A stretch of 64,000 nucleotides of DNA from Salinibacillus aidingensis (GTDB lineage: Bacteria > Bacillota > Bacilli > Bacillales > Alkalibacillaceae): positions 1 through 64,000 of the forward strand of contig NZ_BAAADO010000003.1 of assembly GCF_039522525.1 (NCBI RefSeq). Direction: 5' to 3'. Of this stretch, positions 36,044 to 44,926 are shown piece after piece. The notes under the pieces are model-generated. The model had not been told where the DNA came from, did no database searches, and worked only from the letters and a program-made list of their open reading frames with translations. Both the position numbers and the translations under genes were made by a program. Numbering within the stretch: the stretch's first letter is position 1; each line of letters opens with the position of its first letter.

Positions 36044-36049
36044 TATAAT
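36021..36049 (+). promoter_or_regulatory. candidate promoter of aldolase
   Basis: A perfect TATAAT at 36044-36049 lies 48 bases before the ATG; the -35 region (TCCTTA) is poor. Confidence 0.4.
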
Positions 36050-36097
36050 TCTGATGTATGTTACTTAGTAATGTAATGATTGATAGGAGTGAAATAA

Positions 36098-36994
36098 ATG
36101 CAGGAAAAACATTTAGACAGAATGAAAAACGGAAAAGGCTTTATTGCTGCACTTGACCAAAGTGGTGGAAGTACACCAAAAGCACTTGCTGGGTATGGAG
36201 TGACAGAAGATCAATATTCAACTGAGGACGAAATGTTTGATCTTGTACATGAGATGAGAACTCGAATTATTACAGCACCAGCCTTTGATCCTGAGAAGAT
36301 TCTTGGCGCTATTCTATTTGAGCAGACCATGGATCGCGAAATCGAAGGAAAATATACTGGCGATTACTTAGCAAATGTAAAAGGTATTGTACCATTCCTT
36401 AAAGTGGATAAAGGTCTTGCTGAAGAATCTAATGGTGTTCAGAAAATGAAACCTATTCATGACCTGGACGAAACGCTGAAGAGAGCCAATGAGCGTGGAA
36501 TGTTCGGAACTAAAATGCGTTCTGTAATCAAAGAAGCAAACGAAGAAGGCATTAAAGAAGTTGTCGATCAGCAATTTGAAGTTGGTCAGAAGATTATTGA
36601 TGCCGGACTTGTTCCAATTATTGAGCCTGAGGTAGACATTAACAGTGCCGATAAAGCACAATCCGAGGAAATCTTAAAACAGGAAATCAAAAAGCATCTT
36701 GACCAGTTAAATGAAAATGAACTTGTTATGCTGAAGCTTTCCATTCCAACAAATCCAAATCACTATAAAGAGCTCATCGATCATCCACAGGTTGTCCGTG
36801 TTGTTGCTCTATCTGGCGGATATTCCCGTGATGAAGCAAACGAAAAGCTTAAGGATAACGAAGGGCTAATCGCAAGCTTCTCCAGAGCTCTTAGTGCAGA
36901 ATTAAGAGTTAATCAGTCTGACGAAGAGTTCAACACTACATTAAAAGAAGCTGTTGATTCCATTTATGACGCTTCTGTAAATAAAAATAACTAA
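36098..36994 (+). CDS. fda: fructose-bisphosphate aldolase class I
   Basis: The 298-residue protein is the class I aldolase found in staphylococci and other Firmicutes. The N-terminal block GFIAALDQSGGSTPKAL contains the substrate-binding Asp-Gln, and K213 in ELVMLKLSIPT is the likely Schiff-base lysine; IIEPEVDI and ALSGGYSRDEAN complete the barrel. It cleaves fructose 1,6-bisphosphate to two triose phosphates without a metal. ATAGGAG precedes the ATG. It is monocistronic, between its own promoter and a strong terminator. Confidence 0.95.
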   Translation: MQEKHLDRMKNGKGFIAALDQSGGSTPKALAGYGVTEDQYSTEDEMFDLVHEMRTRIITAPAFDPEKILGAILFEQTMDREIEGKYTGDYLANVKGIVPFLKVDKGLAEESNGVQKMKPIHDLDETLKRANERGMFGTKMRSVIKEANEEGIKEVVDQQFEVGQKIIDAGLVPIIEPEVDINSADKAQSEEILKQEIKKHLDQLNENELVMLKLSIPTNPNHYKELIDHPQVVRVVALSGGYSRDEANEKLKDNEGLIASFSRALSAELRVNQSDEEFNTTLKEAVDSIYDASVNKNN

Positions 36995-37020
36995 TAAAAG
37001 CCTTTCAGAGTAAAAGGTCA

Positions 37021-37060
37021 AAAATCCTCACAAATGAACTGTCATTTGTGAGGATTTTTT
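37021..37060. terminator. bidirectional terminator of aldolase and the opposing small gene
   Basis: AAAATCCTCACAAATGA (37021-37037) pairs with TCATTTGTGAGGATTTT (37042-37058). The stop codon of the minus-strand gene lies in the stem. Confidence 0.9.
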
Positions 37061-37263
37061 TCGACAACATTCGACCGATTTCGGGTGGTGGCAGGCACCC
37101 CGTAAAAGATCTGCCACCCGATAATCCCATTGACCGCAGCCATGAGTCCGAATAATAGATAGTCCCCGTATGGTTCGGGCAGAACTAGATCCAATCCTAA
37201 CCACATACCAGCTGTAGAAGCCCCAATCAACGCACCGATCAGCCCTTTATACAATCTCTTCAT
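37042..37263 (-). CDS. small membrane protein, hypothetical
   Basis: From ATG 37263 the protein has 73 residues: a basic start (MKRLYKGLIGALIGASTAGM) and two hydrophobic segments (about 7-26 and 36-55), with GWQIFYGVPATTRN after the second. No family is recognised. AAGGTGG lies about 12 bases upstream; a GTG four codons earlier is an alternative start. It ends inside the aldolase terminator. The C-terminal codons fall within a short dispersed repeat (37061-37100). Confidence 0.55.
   Translation of the reverse strand: MKRLYKGLIGALIGASTAGMWLGLDLVLPEPYGDYLLFGLMAAVNGIIGWQIFYGVPATTRNRSNVVEKNPHK
37061..37100. repeat. short dispersed repeat, copy 1
   Basis: TCGACAACATTCG followed by TTTCGGGTGGTGGCAGGCACC resembles 38943-38974. 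Both lie directly after a gene end. Confidence 0.5.
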
Positions 37264-37535
37264 GTCTATGCACACACCACCTTATGAATATAAATAAAGT
37301 CCCTTATATAGACATCTTATGATGAGAATACCCCGATATAACAAGAATCTTGTCTAAAGGTTGTCCCAGTACTTCCTTGGGACTGTCCCTCATCGCACTA
37401 AAGCACTAAAGCATCTTGTAGTGCATTCTGCCTACACACTCTCCATCGATTTAGTTATTTGGTAATATTGACCATTTAATGAAATAGCATCAATGTTAAT
37501 TGTAAAAGATTGCCGTTATAAGGGGTGTGTAGGGA

Positions 37536-38942
37536 TTGAAAAAGTTTGCTTTGCTATTATTCTGTTTCATTATTGCTTTATCTGCCTGCAGTAAAGATGA
37601 TGCATCACAGAACAAGTCAGATGCAAAGACAGGAGCTGAGAATCAGCAGAGTCAGGAGAACGATTTACTCGACATCTCCGGTCTTTCCGCTGTGGATCCT
37701 TCCAGGGAGGGCATGAAGAATCAGACTGGTGGAATTTTAATGGAGGAGCTGTCTGTACAGCAGGAACTGGACATGAATGTAGAAGAATTTATGTCTGAAA
37801 AGAAACAGGAGCTGACAGGTCAGTTAGAAACAATAGCCGCTGAGACAGAGGACCCGGAGAAGCTGGAACATGCCTTGATACAATTACTCGGTACACCAAA
37901 TTATGCTTCAGCCATAGAGACAGCCGAAGCTTATAAGCCCGAATTTCCAGCGCCCGATTTACCCGGTGCAAAGCGGGCAAATGAAGAAGAGGAAGGGAAA
38001 ATCGCTGAAAATGGAAAAGCTATCCTTTTATTGGATGCCAGCTCCAGCATGCTGTTAAAGGTCGATGGAAAAGTGAAAATGAATATTGCCAAAGATGCCG
38101 TTCAGGAGTTTGCAGATGTAATCGGTCAGGAACAGGATGTATCCCTGATTGTTTATGGACATAAAGGCTCAGAAGCTGACGCCGATAAACAAAAATCCTG
38201 TAAGGGGATTGAGGAAATTTATCAGATGGGTCCCTATGACAAAGAGGAATTTGGAGCATCGCTGAATAAATTTGAAAGTAAGGGATGGACACCATTAGCT
38301 GGTGCGATTGATAAAGCCGCCGAAATGAGTAAAGGGATGAAAGGTGAAATAACAGTCTATATTGTAAGCGATGGGGTCGAGACCTGTGATGGAGATCCGG
38401 TTGCATCCGCCGAGTCATTTGTTGAAGATAATGATCATCGTAAGGTAAATATTATCGGTTTTAATGTAGATCAAGATGCAGAAGAGCAACTGAAAACTGT
38501 CTCAGATGCTGGAAATGGTGAGTATTACTCTGCGGATCATGCAGACGATTTAAAGGAAACCATTGAATATGAATGGCTGCCTTCCCGGGTTGACTTAGCA
38601 TGGGCTCATACGAAAGCGCCAGGCCCATGGGAAATTTTAGACAAATATGATGAGTATGATGTGGATCATGATAAAATCAGAGCACTGGTAAAAAAGGAAA
38701 ATGAGAGATATGATGAGGCTGTGTCGATTTTACAGGAGGAAGAATTGGTTTCCGATGAAGTCGTCGATCAATTAAGGGATTTAATATCAGAACATTATAG
38801 CCTTCGATTTGATGAACTTCAGGAGTTAAGGTCAGAAAAGTTGGATGAAGTCGATGCAATCGCCGATGATATCAGGGAACGCGTAGATCAATGGAAAGAA
38901 GAAATGAGCAGAAAAAAAGATGAACAAGGCGACCTGTGGTAA
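37536..38942 (+). CDS. VWA-domain lipoprotein
   Basis: The 468-residue protein has a lipoprotein signal with lipobox LSAC (C18), a linker, and a von Willebrand A domain whose metal site is D167-x-S169-x-S171 in LLLDASSSML, with TPLAGAI and VSDGVETCDGDP completing the MIDAS. The C-terminal 130 residues are charged helices (coiled-coil-like). It resembles the YwmC/YwmD lipoproteins of B. subtilis, whose role is unclear. The TTG at 37536 has AAGGGGTG upstream. Being lipid-anchored and adhesive in fold, it acts on the outer face of the membrane. Confidence 0.82.
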   Translation: MKKFALLLFCFIIALSACSKDDASQNKSDAKTGAENQQSQENDLLDISGLSAVDPSREGMKNQTGGILMEELSVQQELDMNVEEFMSEKKQELTGQLETIAAETEDPEKLEHALIQLLGTPNYASAIETAEAYKPEFPAPDLPGAKRANEEEEGKIAENGKAILLLDASSSMLLKVDGKVKMNIAKDAVQEFADVIGQEQDVSLIVYGHKGSEADADKQKSCKGIEEIYQMGPYDKEEFGASLNKFESKGWTPLAGAIDKAAEMSKGMKGEITVYIVSDGVETCDGDPVASAESFVEDNDHRKVNIIGFNVDQDAEEQLKTVSDAGNGEYYSADHADDLKETIEYEWLPSRVDLAWAHTKAPGPWEILDKYDEYDVDHDKIRALVKKENERYDEAVSILQEEELVSDEVVDQLRDLISEHYSLRFDELQELRSEKLDEVDAIADDIRERVDQWKEEMSRKKDEQGDLW

Positions 38943-38974
38943 TTCGACAAAATTCGGGTGGTGACAGGCACCAC
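38943..38974. repeat. short dispersed repeat, copy 2
   Basis: TTCGACAAAATTCGGGTGG followed by TGACAGGCACC, the same unit as at 37061-37100. It begins right after the VWA stop codon and ends 18 bases before the next start. Confidence 0.5.
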
Positions 38975-38991
38975 ATCAAGGAGGAACATCA

Positions 38992-40182
38992 TTGAACAAG
39001 AAAGACATCGCCAATATTCGTAAACAATTTAAAGTAAATAATGACCTACTGACGATTAGTGAAATTTTTAATGTGTATATTATGAAAGAGTCCAGCGAGG
39101 TTTATCATTATCAAAGCATGCCTTTTGAAATGCTGGAAGAGGAACAGAAGGAACTATTTATGAATAACTTTAAAAAGGTCCTAACCGGTCAGCTCGACCA
39201 GAAACTATTTGAACTTAAATTCCAGCGTGATGCGGAAAACAGCAGTCAGCTCATTCTTCATCAGGGAATGCTTAGTCAAACCTCTGAAGACTGGACGAAT
39301 CAAATGCTTCAAATCGTAGAAAAAATGCTAAAGGATAAGCAGTATGAAATGGATATTGTTGTAACCTTTATCCGCGGCGAATACATGAAGCCAATGAAAA
39401 AACGCAATGACGAGGCGGAAGAAAGTGAACGGGACACGGTTTATTCCCATCCTTTTATTCTTTGCAGTGTGAACCAAACGCAGGATCCGAAAAAAGAACT
39501 GCTGTTTGACTATGTGGAGAAGGAATTTAAGTATAATATTGCAGTTGATCCCGTTATCGATCTGAAAGCTCCCATCTCTGGATTTTTGTTTCCCACCATT
39601 ACAGACAATGCGTCAGATGTTAATTACATCCTTTATTCAGCCGGGAAAGACGCTGATATGAATGAACATTTTATTGAGGAAGTCATAAATGCAGAAGAAG
39701 TAATCACAGCAGAGGAAGAGAAATTTGTTTTTGAGGAAGTTGTCAAGAACGTAGCCGGGGAACAAATGAATACGTCCACCCTGTCCAATGTTTACGAAGA
39801 GGTTCACCGTGTGCTGGAAGAAAATGAGGAAGAGGATACCCCGAAATTAGATTACAAAGATGTTGAAAAGGTTTTAAAGAGCAGCGGAGTCGAGAATATA
39901 AATGAGGAAAGGCTGGAAACAGCCTTTAAGAGCGTTGTTGATGATGAAAAGTATGAGCTGAAGGCAAGTAACATCATTCCGAAATATGACTCAAAATCAA
40001 TCAAAATCAAAACAAAGGTAGCGGATATTTCCATAAGTCCGCAAGACCTTAGTTATGTTCGCCAGGTTGACGTAAATGGAAAGCTTTACTTAATGATTGA
40101 AGTTGAAGAAAATACTGTGATAGATGGCTTTGAAATGATCCCGGAGGCTTTATTCAAAAAGGCACCGGAAGATACAGAGTAA
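38992..40182 (+). CDS. DUF4317 protein
   Basis: The 396-residue cytosolic protein begins MNKKDIANIRKQFKVNNDLL and continues ISEIFNVYIMKESSEVYHY, the recognisable start of DUF4317. It is acidic, without signal or membrane segments, and of normal family length. Function unknown. TTG 38992 has AAGGAGG upstream. It lies 49 bases after the VWA gene, separated by a short repeat, and may be cotranscribed. Confidence 0.85.
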   Translation: MNKKDIANIRKQFKVNNDLLTISEIFNVYIMKESSEVYHYQSMPFEMLEEEQKELFMNNFKKVLTGQLDQKLFELKFQRDAENSSQLILHQGMLSQTSEDWTNQMLQIVEKMLKDKQYEMDIVVTFIRGEYMKPMKKRNDEAEESERDTVYSHPFILCSVNQTQDPKKELLFDYVEKEFKYNIAVDPVIDLKAPISGFLFPTITDNASDVNYILYSAGKDADMNEHFIEEVINAEEVITAEEEKFVFEEVVKNVAGEQMNTSTLSNVYEEVHRVLEENEEEDTPKLDYKDVEKVLKSSGVENINEERLETAFKSVVDDEKYELKASNIIPKYDSKSIKIKTKVADISISPQDLSYVRQVDVNGKLYLMIEVEENTVIDGFEMIPEALFKKAPEDTE

Positions 40183-40470
40183 GCAGCACGCCCTCATAAG
40201 TGAATTCAAACCGAGAATTGATGTCCACACTTGCGCCTTTGTTTTCTTGTCCAGGACTATTTGTGATTAAGAAATCATTAGAAGCTACGTTCGCCTGCAG
40301 CGCACAGCGACTAGTGAGATTAACTAGTGAGATTTCCTTCACATAAACCACATTAATCATCAGAGAATAACGCTGCTTTTAATGGACAGACTAAGACTGA
40401 TATTGTTGGGACACATGTCCAACTTCTATTGGACCTAAGATTAGACCGTCAGTCCCATAAGATCATCAAT
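40183..40470. other. intergenic region with a possible minus-strand protein relic
   Basis: No gene is supported. The minus frame of 40154-40360 reads in a protein-like way (NLTSRCALQANVASNDFLIT) but lacks a ribosome binding site and runs into the DUF4317 end. Confidence 0.3.
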
Positions 40471-40483
40471 GGAGGGGCAAAAC

Positions 40484-40594
40484 ATGGTTAAAGATTCACA
40501 TGCACCGAAGAAGCAAAGAAACGATAAGGATCGAATACCTGCTGAACAAAGAAGAGGAAAAGGGAAATCAAATTCCAGAGGTGGACGTAATTAA
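40484..40594 (+). CDS. small basic hydrophilic protein, 36 residues
   Basis: ATG 40484 has GGAGGGG six bases upstream, a textbook site. The product has basic, charged sequence (DSHAPKKQRNDKDRIPAEQR, RGKGKSNSRGGRN) with no hydrophobic core, suggesting a disordered or nucleic-acid-binding peptide or a minor spore protein. I do not recognise it. A terminator lies 38 bases downstream, making a complete small transcription unit. Confidence 0.6.
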   Translation: MVKDSHAPKKQRNDKDRIPAEQRRGKGKSNSRGGRN

Positions 40595-40631
40595 TCAGTG
40601 CTTTTTTCTGCATGCAATAGTACAACAAAAT

Positions 40632-40656
40632 AAGGGATGCTGAATGGGCATCCCTT
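40632..40656. terminator. bidirectional terminator
   Basis: AAGGGATGC (40632-40640) pairs with GCATCCCTT (40648-40656). It sits between the small gene and the convergent acetyltransferase gene. Confidence 0.65.
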
Positions 40657-40700
40657 AGCTAAATTCATTCCATTTTCCTTCAGTAACTGAGGATATCGTG

Positions 40701-41876
40701 TTAAAAGAAATCAGCGAGATAAGTCTGCCGCTTTGGAATAATCATTTCCAATTGCTCAATTGCTTTTTCATCTCCATCCAATAAACCTGCAAGATAATAT
40801 TCCATGGGGCGTTTAAAGCCCAACAGCATACTGCTTAAAATTTGTATTGAGCAATAAATGGCAGGCTGCTGTATCTGGGAGTGGCTAAATGTCACACTGG
40901 TGGTATCTTTGGATAAGTTCAGGATATAAGTCCCTGTATTTTCCGGGAAAAATTCATCATCAACCATAATCCCCAGAGAAAGCAAAACGTTTTTGGAGGT
41001 ACGATCAAAAGGATAACTTTTTAAAAAGGCTTGGACATCAACAATTCGTGCCATAAAATATGGGTTGATAGTTTGATCAAACCGTGGCTCATCAATGAAA
41101 AGGGGAAGGAGGTCATTTTCAGGAACAACCATTTTCACCTTTTTGGCCATGGAGTCATGATTGCCAATAAAATGTAGTAATTGTCTCAGTCCTGCCACAT
41201 GGCTATATACCATTTCCCCGATATTCATGATCTCATCTTTTACCACATACATCACATAACCTACAGGGGTTTTTTGATTATTATAGGCCACAGCGATGTT
41301 ATATTCATCCTTTAAGACACGCTGTTTCCACCATTTCTCGTCTCGATTGAGCATCCCGTTAAAGTTTTCTGCGTATTCGTTATATAACTGATTAAGTAAG
41401 GGAATATCCTGTTTGATACGCCTTACAAAACCGTTTATTTCCCAGTTCTTTTTAAATTTCTCAGTAAGAATCGTATACGTTTTTTCATTAAAAGCATATT
41501 CCCAGCCGTATTTTCGGTAAAAAGGAAAGGAGAAAGGGTGAAGAAACGAGATTGTCTGGCCATTTGCCTTCATATGGTTTAAAGCGTGGAAAAGTAATTG
41601 CTTTACCATTCCCTGTCTGCGATATTCCGGCCACGTGGCAACCCCGCCAATTCCTCCCATCTTAAAGTTCTTTCCATTGATATAGCAGTTTAATGGAAGG
41701 AGGTGCAATTTAGCCGCCAAACCTTCACGATCCTTCCATCCCCATATGATGTGCCGCTTAGCTTCTTCCTTCTTTTTACTTAATTGTTCCTCACTTAAAT
41801 TGTATTGAAAGGCAAATTGGGAAAGTTCAAAAATCTCTTCAAAATCTTCAACTGACAATTTATGTATCTTACTCAA
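40701..41876 (-). CDS. Eis-like GNAT N-acetyltransferase
   Basis: The 391-residue protein has an N-terminal GNAT domain with the acetyl-CoA loop GVATWPEYRRQGMVKQLL (about 80-97), LHPFSFPFYRKYGWEYA, a second GNAT-like half and a C-terminal SCP2-like domain. This is the Eis family layout. Eis enzymes acetylate amines, including aminoglycosides and protein lysines; the native substrate here is unknown. The AGGAGG-type site and ATG 41876 are clear. It is monocistronic. Confidence 0.88.
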   Translation of the reverse strand: MSKIHKLSVEDFEEIFELSQFAFQYNLSEEQLSKKKEEAKRHIIWGWKDREGLAAKLHLLPLNCYINGKNFKMGGIGGVATWPEYRRQGMVKQLLFHALNHMKANGQTISFLHPFSFPFYRKYGWEYAFNEKTYTILTEKFKKNWEINGFVRRIKQDIPLLNQLYNEYAENFNGMLNRDEKWWKQRVLKDEYNIAVAYNNQKTPVGYVMYVVKDEIMNIGEMVYSHVAGLRQLLHFIGNHDSMAKKVKMVVPENDLLPLFIDEPRFDQTINPYFMARIVDVQAFLKSYPFDRTSKNVLLSLGIMVDDEFFPENTGTYILNLSKDTTSVTFSHSQIQQPAIYCSIQILSSMLLGFKRPMEYYLAGLLDGDEKAIEQLEMIIPKRQTYLADFF

Positions 41877-41927
41877 GATAGAACCTCCTTCTATAGGTAT
41901 TGCTCAAACGCTTACTTAGGGGTTATT

Positions 41928-42149
41928 TTACCATACACTGACATAAATGATATGAAGAACGGGAATTTCAGGTGTGTATGGGCGCAATTGATCTAAAAAT
42001 ACTTCATCACAAAATCTTCTATGGCCACCCCTCTGATAACAGGCATCGTGCTGCATACAAAAATAATCAAGCGCATTAACGGGGGGACCCGGACCTCTGC
42101 AGCCCGGGCCACAATAACGATATCCCGGCAGGCACGGCATCGCTTTCAC
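41928..42149 (-). CDS. small phospholipase A2-like protein
   Basis: The 73-residue protein reads YRYCGPGCRGPGPPVNALDY followed by FCMQHDACYQRGG and FCDEVFL. This matches the core of the PLA2 fold: calcium loop CGPGCRGPGPP, catalytic His-Asp pair in QHDACY and paired cysteines. It is much smaller than animal PLA2 and has no signal peptide. The related short bacterial and viral PLA2-like domains are known, but the biological role here is not. The ATG at 42149 has GGTGAAA upstream. Confidence 0.65.
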   Translation of the reverse strand: MKAMPCLPGYRYCGPGCRGPGPPVNALDYFCMQHDACYQRGGHRRFCDEVFLDQLRPYTPEIPVLHIIYVSVW

Positions 42150-42555
42150 CTCATCAATTCAATGACATATCATTCAGAATTATCCATAGTATATGTAAGA
42201 GGAAATACCAGTGTAATAGGCAAAACATAAATGATGAATGAAAAGGGATTTCAAATGGAGGATGTACTTTAAGACAAGCCAGGAGTCATGAATTTTTTAT
42301 GAAAAATATCTCATTTTTAGCTAAACAGGTTTACAAAAATTTACTTTTTATATATAATATATATTCGTTGTATAATGGAATATATGTTAATCTTGAACAT
42401 AGATTCTTATGATGAACTGTCGATGGCAAAAATAGGATAAATTGCTGTTAAAATCTATCAGTCTAAAAAACGAAAAAAAGTTGACTTCACGACGAAGGAT
42501 ATATAAAATCATGTTTTATGAAGCTATTAAATTATAAGCCTATGAGGTGAAAAAA
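42150..42555. promoter_or_regulatory. ltaS upstream region with -10-like boxes
   Basis: No gene is seen. A TATAAT at 42371-42376 lies in a very AT-rich run of TATA repeats; no convincing -35 partner. The leader of about 170 nt before ltaS shows no clear fold. Confidence 0.35.
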
Positions 42556-44646
42556 ATGAAGAAGATATTGTCCTCTAAAATGGGATTCTTCTCAATTGCT
42601 GTATTTATTTTCTGGATAAAAACGTATGTTATATATAAAACTGAATTTACTCTTGGTGTAAGTGGATCTATGCAGGAGTTCCTGCTATTCTTTAACCCAC
42701 TTAGCTCAGGATTGATCTTTATTGGTCTTGCCTTATTTTCAAAAGGACATAAAATAGGAAGAAGAATCATTATCGTTGAAGCGATTATGAGCTTCATTTT
42801 GTATTCAAATGTTGTTTATTATCGATTTAACAGTGACTTTATTACACTCGCTACATTAATGCAGACAGATAACTTTGGAAGTCTTGGCGGCAGTATTTTA
42901 AACTTGATGGCCCCTTATGATATTCTCTATCTGTTTGACATAGTCCTTTTAATTTTCCTTTATAAGAAATTTAAACCAAACTGGACATTTGAACGTTTGC
43001 AATTGCGTAAACCATTGCTTGTATTAGCTACAGGTCTTGTAGTGTTTAGTGTGAACCTGAGTTTAGCCGAAGATGACCGTCCACAGCTGTTGGAGCGGAC
43101 TTTTGACCGGAATTATCTGGTGAAGTATTTGGGGATGTATAACTTTATCCTCTATGATGCTGCCCAGAATATAGAAAACTCAACCCAGAGAGTTTTGGCA
43201 GATAGTGATGATATTACAGAAGTTCAAAACTATACCAAAGCAAAATATGCCCAGCCTAATGAAAAACTGTTTGGTGCGGCTAAAGGGAAAAATATTATAA
43301 AGATTCACTTGGAGTCCTTCCAGTCTTTTCTTATTGACTATAAGTTGCATGGAGAAGAGGTTACACCTTTCTTAAACTCATTGGTGCACGATGAGAGTAA
43401 GAGTTTCACGTATTTCGATAATTTCTTCCATCAGACCGGACAGGGAAAGACCGCTGATGCGGAATTAATTACGGATACCTCTTTATATGGACTGTCAAAT
43501 GGGTCTGCATTCTCAACAAAAGCAGACAATACGTTCCAGGCACTTCCGGCTATTCTGGATCAGCGTCAAGGCTACACAAGCGCTGTCTTCCATGGGGATG
43601 GAAAGTCATTCTGGAATCGGGATAATATGTATAAAAGTCTGGGTGTCAATGAATTTTACTATGATAGCTATTACGACATGAGTAAGGAAAATGTCATTAA
43701 CTACGGTCTGAAAGATAAACCATTCTTTGAACAGTCCATGCCATACTTAAAAAACATGGAAAAACCATTTTATGCGCATATGATGACCTTAACCCATCAT
43801 CACCCTTATTTGATTGATGAAGAGGATGCGACCATTGCACCGGCAGAAACAGGTGATCCATCTGTTGACCGCTATTTCCAGACTGCCCGCTATTTGGATG
43901 AAGCTTTAAAACAGTTCTTTGAAGATCTAAAAGAAGCTGGATTATACGAGGATTCCGTGATTATGATTTATGGAGACCATTATGGTATTTCTGAAAATCA
44001 TAATCGGGCTATGAAGGAAATTACCGGAGAAAAAATTACATCATTTAAGAGCGCACAATTACAGCGGGTTCCGTTTATCATCAAAGTTCCTGGTGTTGAA
44101 GGACAGGGAATTAATCATGAGTACACGGCAATGACTGATGTGATGCCTACATTGTTACATCTATTAGGTATAGACGCACAGGATTACATTCTGTTTGGTA
44201 CCGATATGTTCTCTAAGGATCATAAGGAAATGGTTCCATTCCGTAATGGAGACTTCATTACTGACAAATACAGTTATGTAGATGGAGCTTTTTATAATAA
44301 TAAAACGGGAGAGAAAATTTCAGATCCTACTGAATCAATGTTAAATATGAAAGAAACGGCACACCATGAGCTGGAGCTTTCAGATAAAGTGTTAAATGGA
44401 GATCTGCTTCGATTCTACTCTCCAAATGAACAGTGGGAGCCTGTAAATACCGGAGACTATTTCTATCCAACGTTAAAAGAAAATGAAAAGATTAATGATA
44501 CTGATGGTGTGAAAGATTTAGAAGATGATACTAAAGCTTCAAATGAAAATAGGGTAGATGTCAGTGAGAATGAAGGCAGCAAAGAAGAAGGTTATGAAGA
44601 GGAAGACCAAAATCAAAACGAAACAAAAGCAGAAGAGCAACAATAA
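42556..44646 (+). CDS. ltaS: lipoteichoic acid synthase
   Basis: The 696-residue protein has five N-terminal membrane helices and an extracellular sulfatase-like domain. The active-site Thr is T299 in FFHQTGQGKTADAE, with E253 in KIHLESFQSF and metal residues in YGDHYG; numbering is almost that of S. aureus LtaS (T300, E255). It polymerises glycerol phosphate from phosphatidylglycerol onto a lipid anchor. VLADSD near 215 is a possible signal-peptidase site. The last 40 residues are very acidic. ATG 42556 with AGGTG upstream is preferred to GTG 42547. Confidence 0.95.
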   Translation: MKKILSSKMGFFSIAVFIFWIKTYVIYKTEFTLGVSGSMQEFLLFFNPLSSGLIFIGLALFSKGHKIGRRIIIVEAIMSFILYSNVVYYRFNSDFITLATLMQTDNFGSLGGSILNLMAPYDILYLFDIVLLIFLYKKFKPNWTFERLQLRKPLLVLATGLVVFSVNLSLAEDDRPQLLERTFDRNYLVKYLGMYNFILYDAAQNIENSTQRVLADSDDITEVQNYTKAKYAQPNEKLFGAAKGKNIIKIHLESFQSFLIDYKLHGEEVTPFLNSLVHDESKSFTYFDNFFHQTGQGKTADAELITDTSLYGLSNGSAFSTKADNTFQALPAILDQRQGYTSAVFHGDGKSFWNRDNMYKSLGVNEFYYDSYYDMSKENVINYGLKDKPFFEQSMPYLKNMEKPFYAHMMTLTHHHPYLIDEEDATIAPAETGDPSVDRYFQTARYLDEALKQFFEDLKEAGLYEDSVIMIYGDHYGISENHNRAMKEITGEKITSFKSAQLQRVPFIIKVPGVEGQGINHEYTAMTDVMPTLLHLLGIDAQDYILFGTDMFSKDHKEMVPFRNGDFITDKYSYVDGAFYNNKTGEKISDPTESMLNMKETAHHELELSDKVLNGDLLRFYSPNEQWEPVNTGDYFYPTLKENEKINDTDGVKDLEDDTKASNENRVDVSENEGSKEEGYEEEDQNQNETKAEEQQ

Positions 44647-44668
44647 AGATCATGATCGCATATTAGCT

Positions 44669-44703
44669 AAAACACATCCACATCTTTGTGGGTGTGTTTT
44701 TTT
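44669..44703 (+). terminator. terminator of ltaS
   Basis: AAAACACATCCACA pairs with TGTGGGTGTGTTTT around a TCTT loop, followed by TTT. The repeat at 44711 begins seven bases later. Confidence 0.9.
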
Positions 44704-44710
44704 ATCACGT

Positions 44711-44860
44711 ATTAACTGGCCGTAATACCCCCACTTCAAGTTTTGAGGGTAACCCAACAAGACTATGTGGGGGATAAACGGCCAGTAAAAACCTGATAAG
44801 TTCAACTAACCATCAGTGGGGGATGGAAAGACCCCCCACTGATGGAAGTTTCACTTTATA
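44711..44860 (+). repeat. bipartite hairpin repeat, copy 2 (complete)
   Basis: The first hairpin has ACTGGCCGT/ACGGCCAGT and CCCCCACTT/ATGTGGGGG arms, with GTTTTG/CAAGAC inside. The second hairpin pairs CATCAGTGGGG with CCCCACTGATG. A conserved linker CCTGATAAGTTCAACTAA joins them and GGAAGTTTCACTTTATAA closes the unit. No ORF is inside. The flank TTTATCACG is shared with copy 3. It resembles a non-autonomous IS200/IS605-type element or its guide-RNA end, which is inference. Confidence 0.8.
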
Positions 44861-44926
44861 AAATCATATCAAAAGGATGAGCGTGTTCGATTCCGGAAAG
44901 GATAAGACAAAAACACAGGTGAGAAC

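Noticed and set aside
35871..36076. Two overlapping ORFs of 61-65 residues upstream of aldolase
   Set aside because: Different frames over the same promoter region, no ribosome binding sites, composition not protein-like.
40154..40360. Minus-strand ORF of 68 residues that reads like a real protein
   Set aside because: No ribosome binding site, it overlaps the DUF4317 end, and I recognise no family; left as a possible relic.
42351..42376. Origin-like AT-rich run near ltaS
   Set aside because: No DnaA-box cluster seen; better read as a promoter region.
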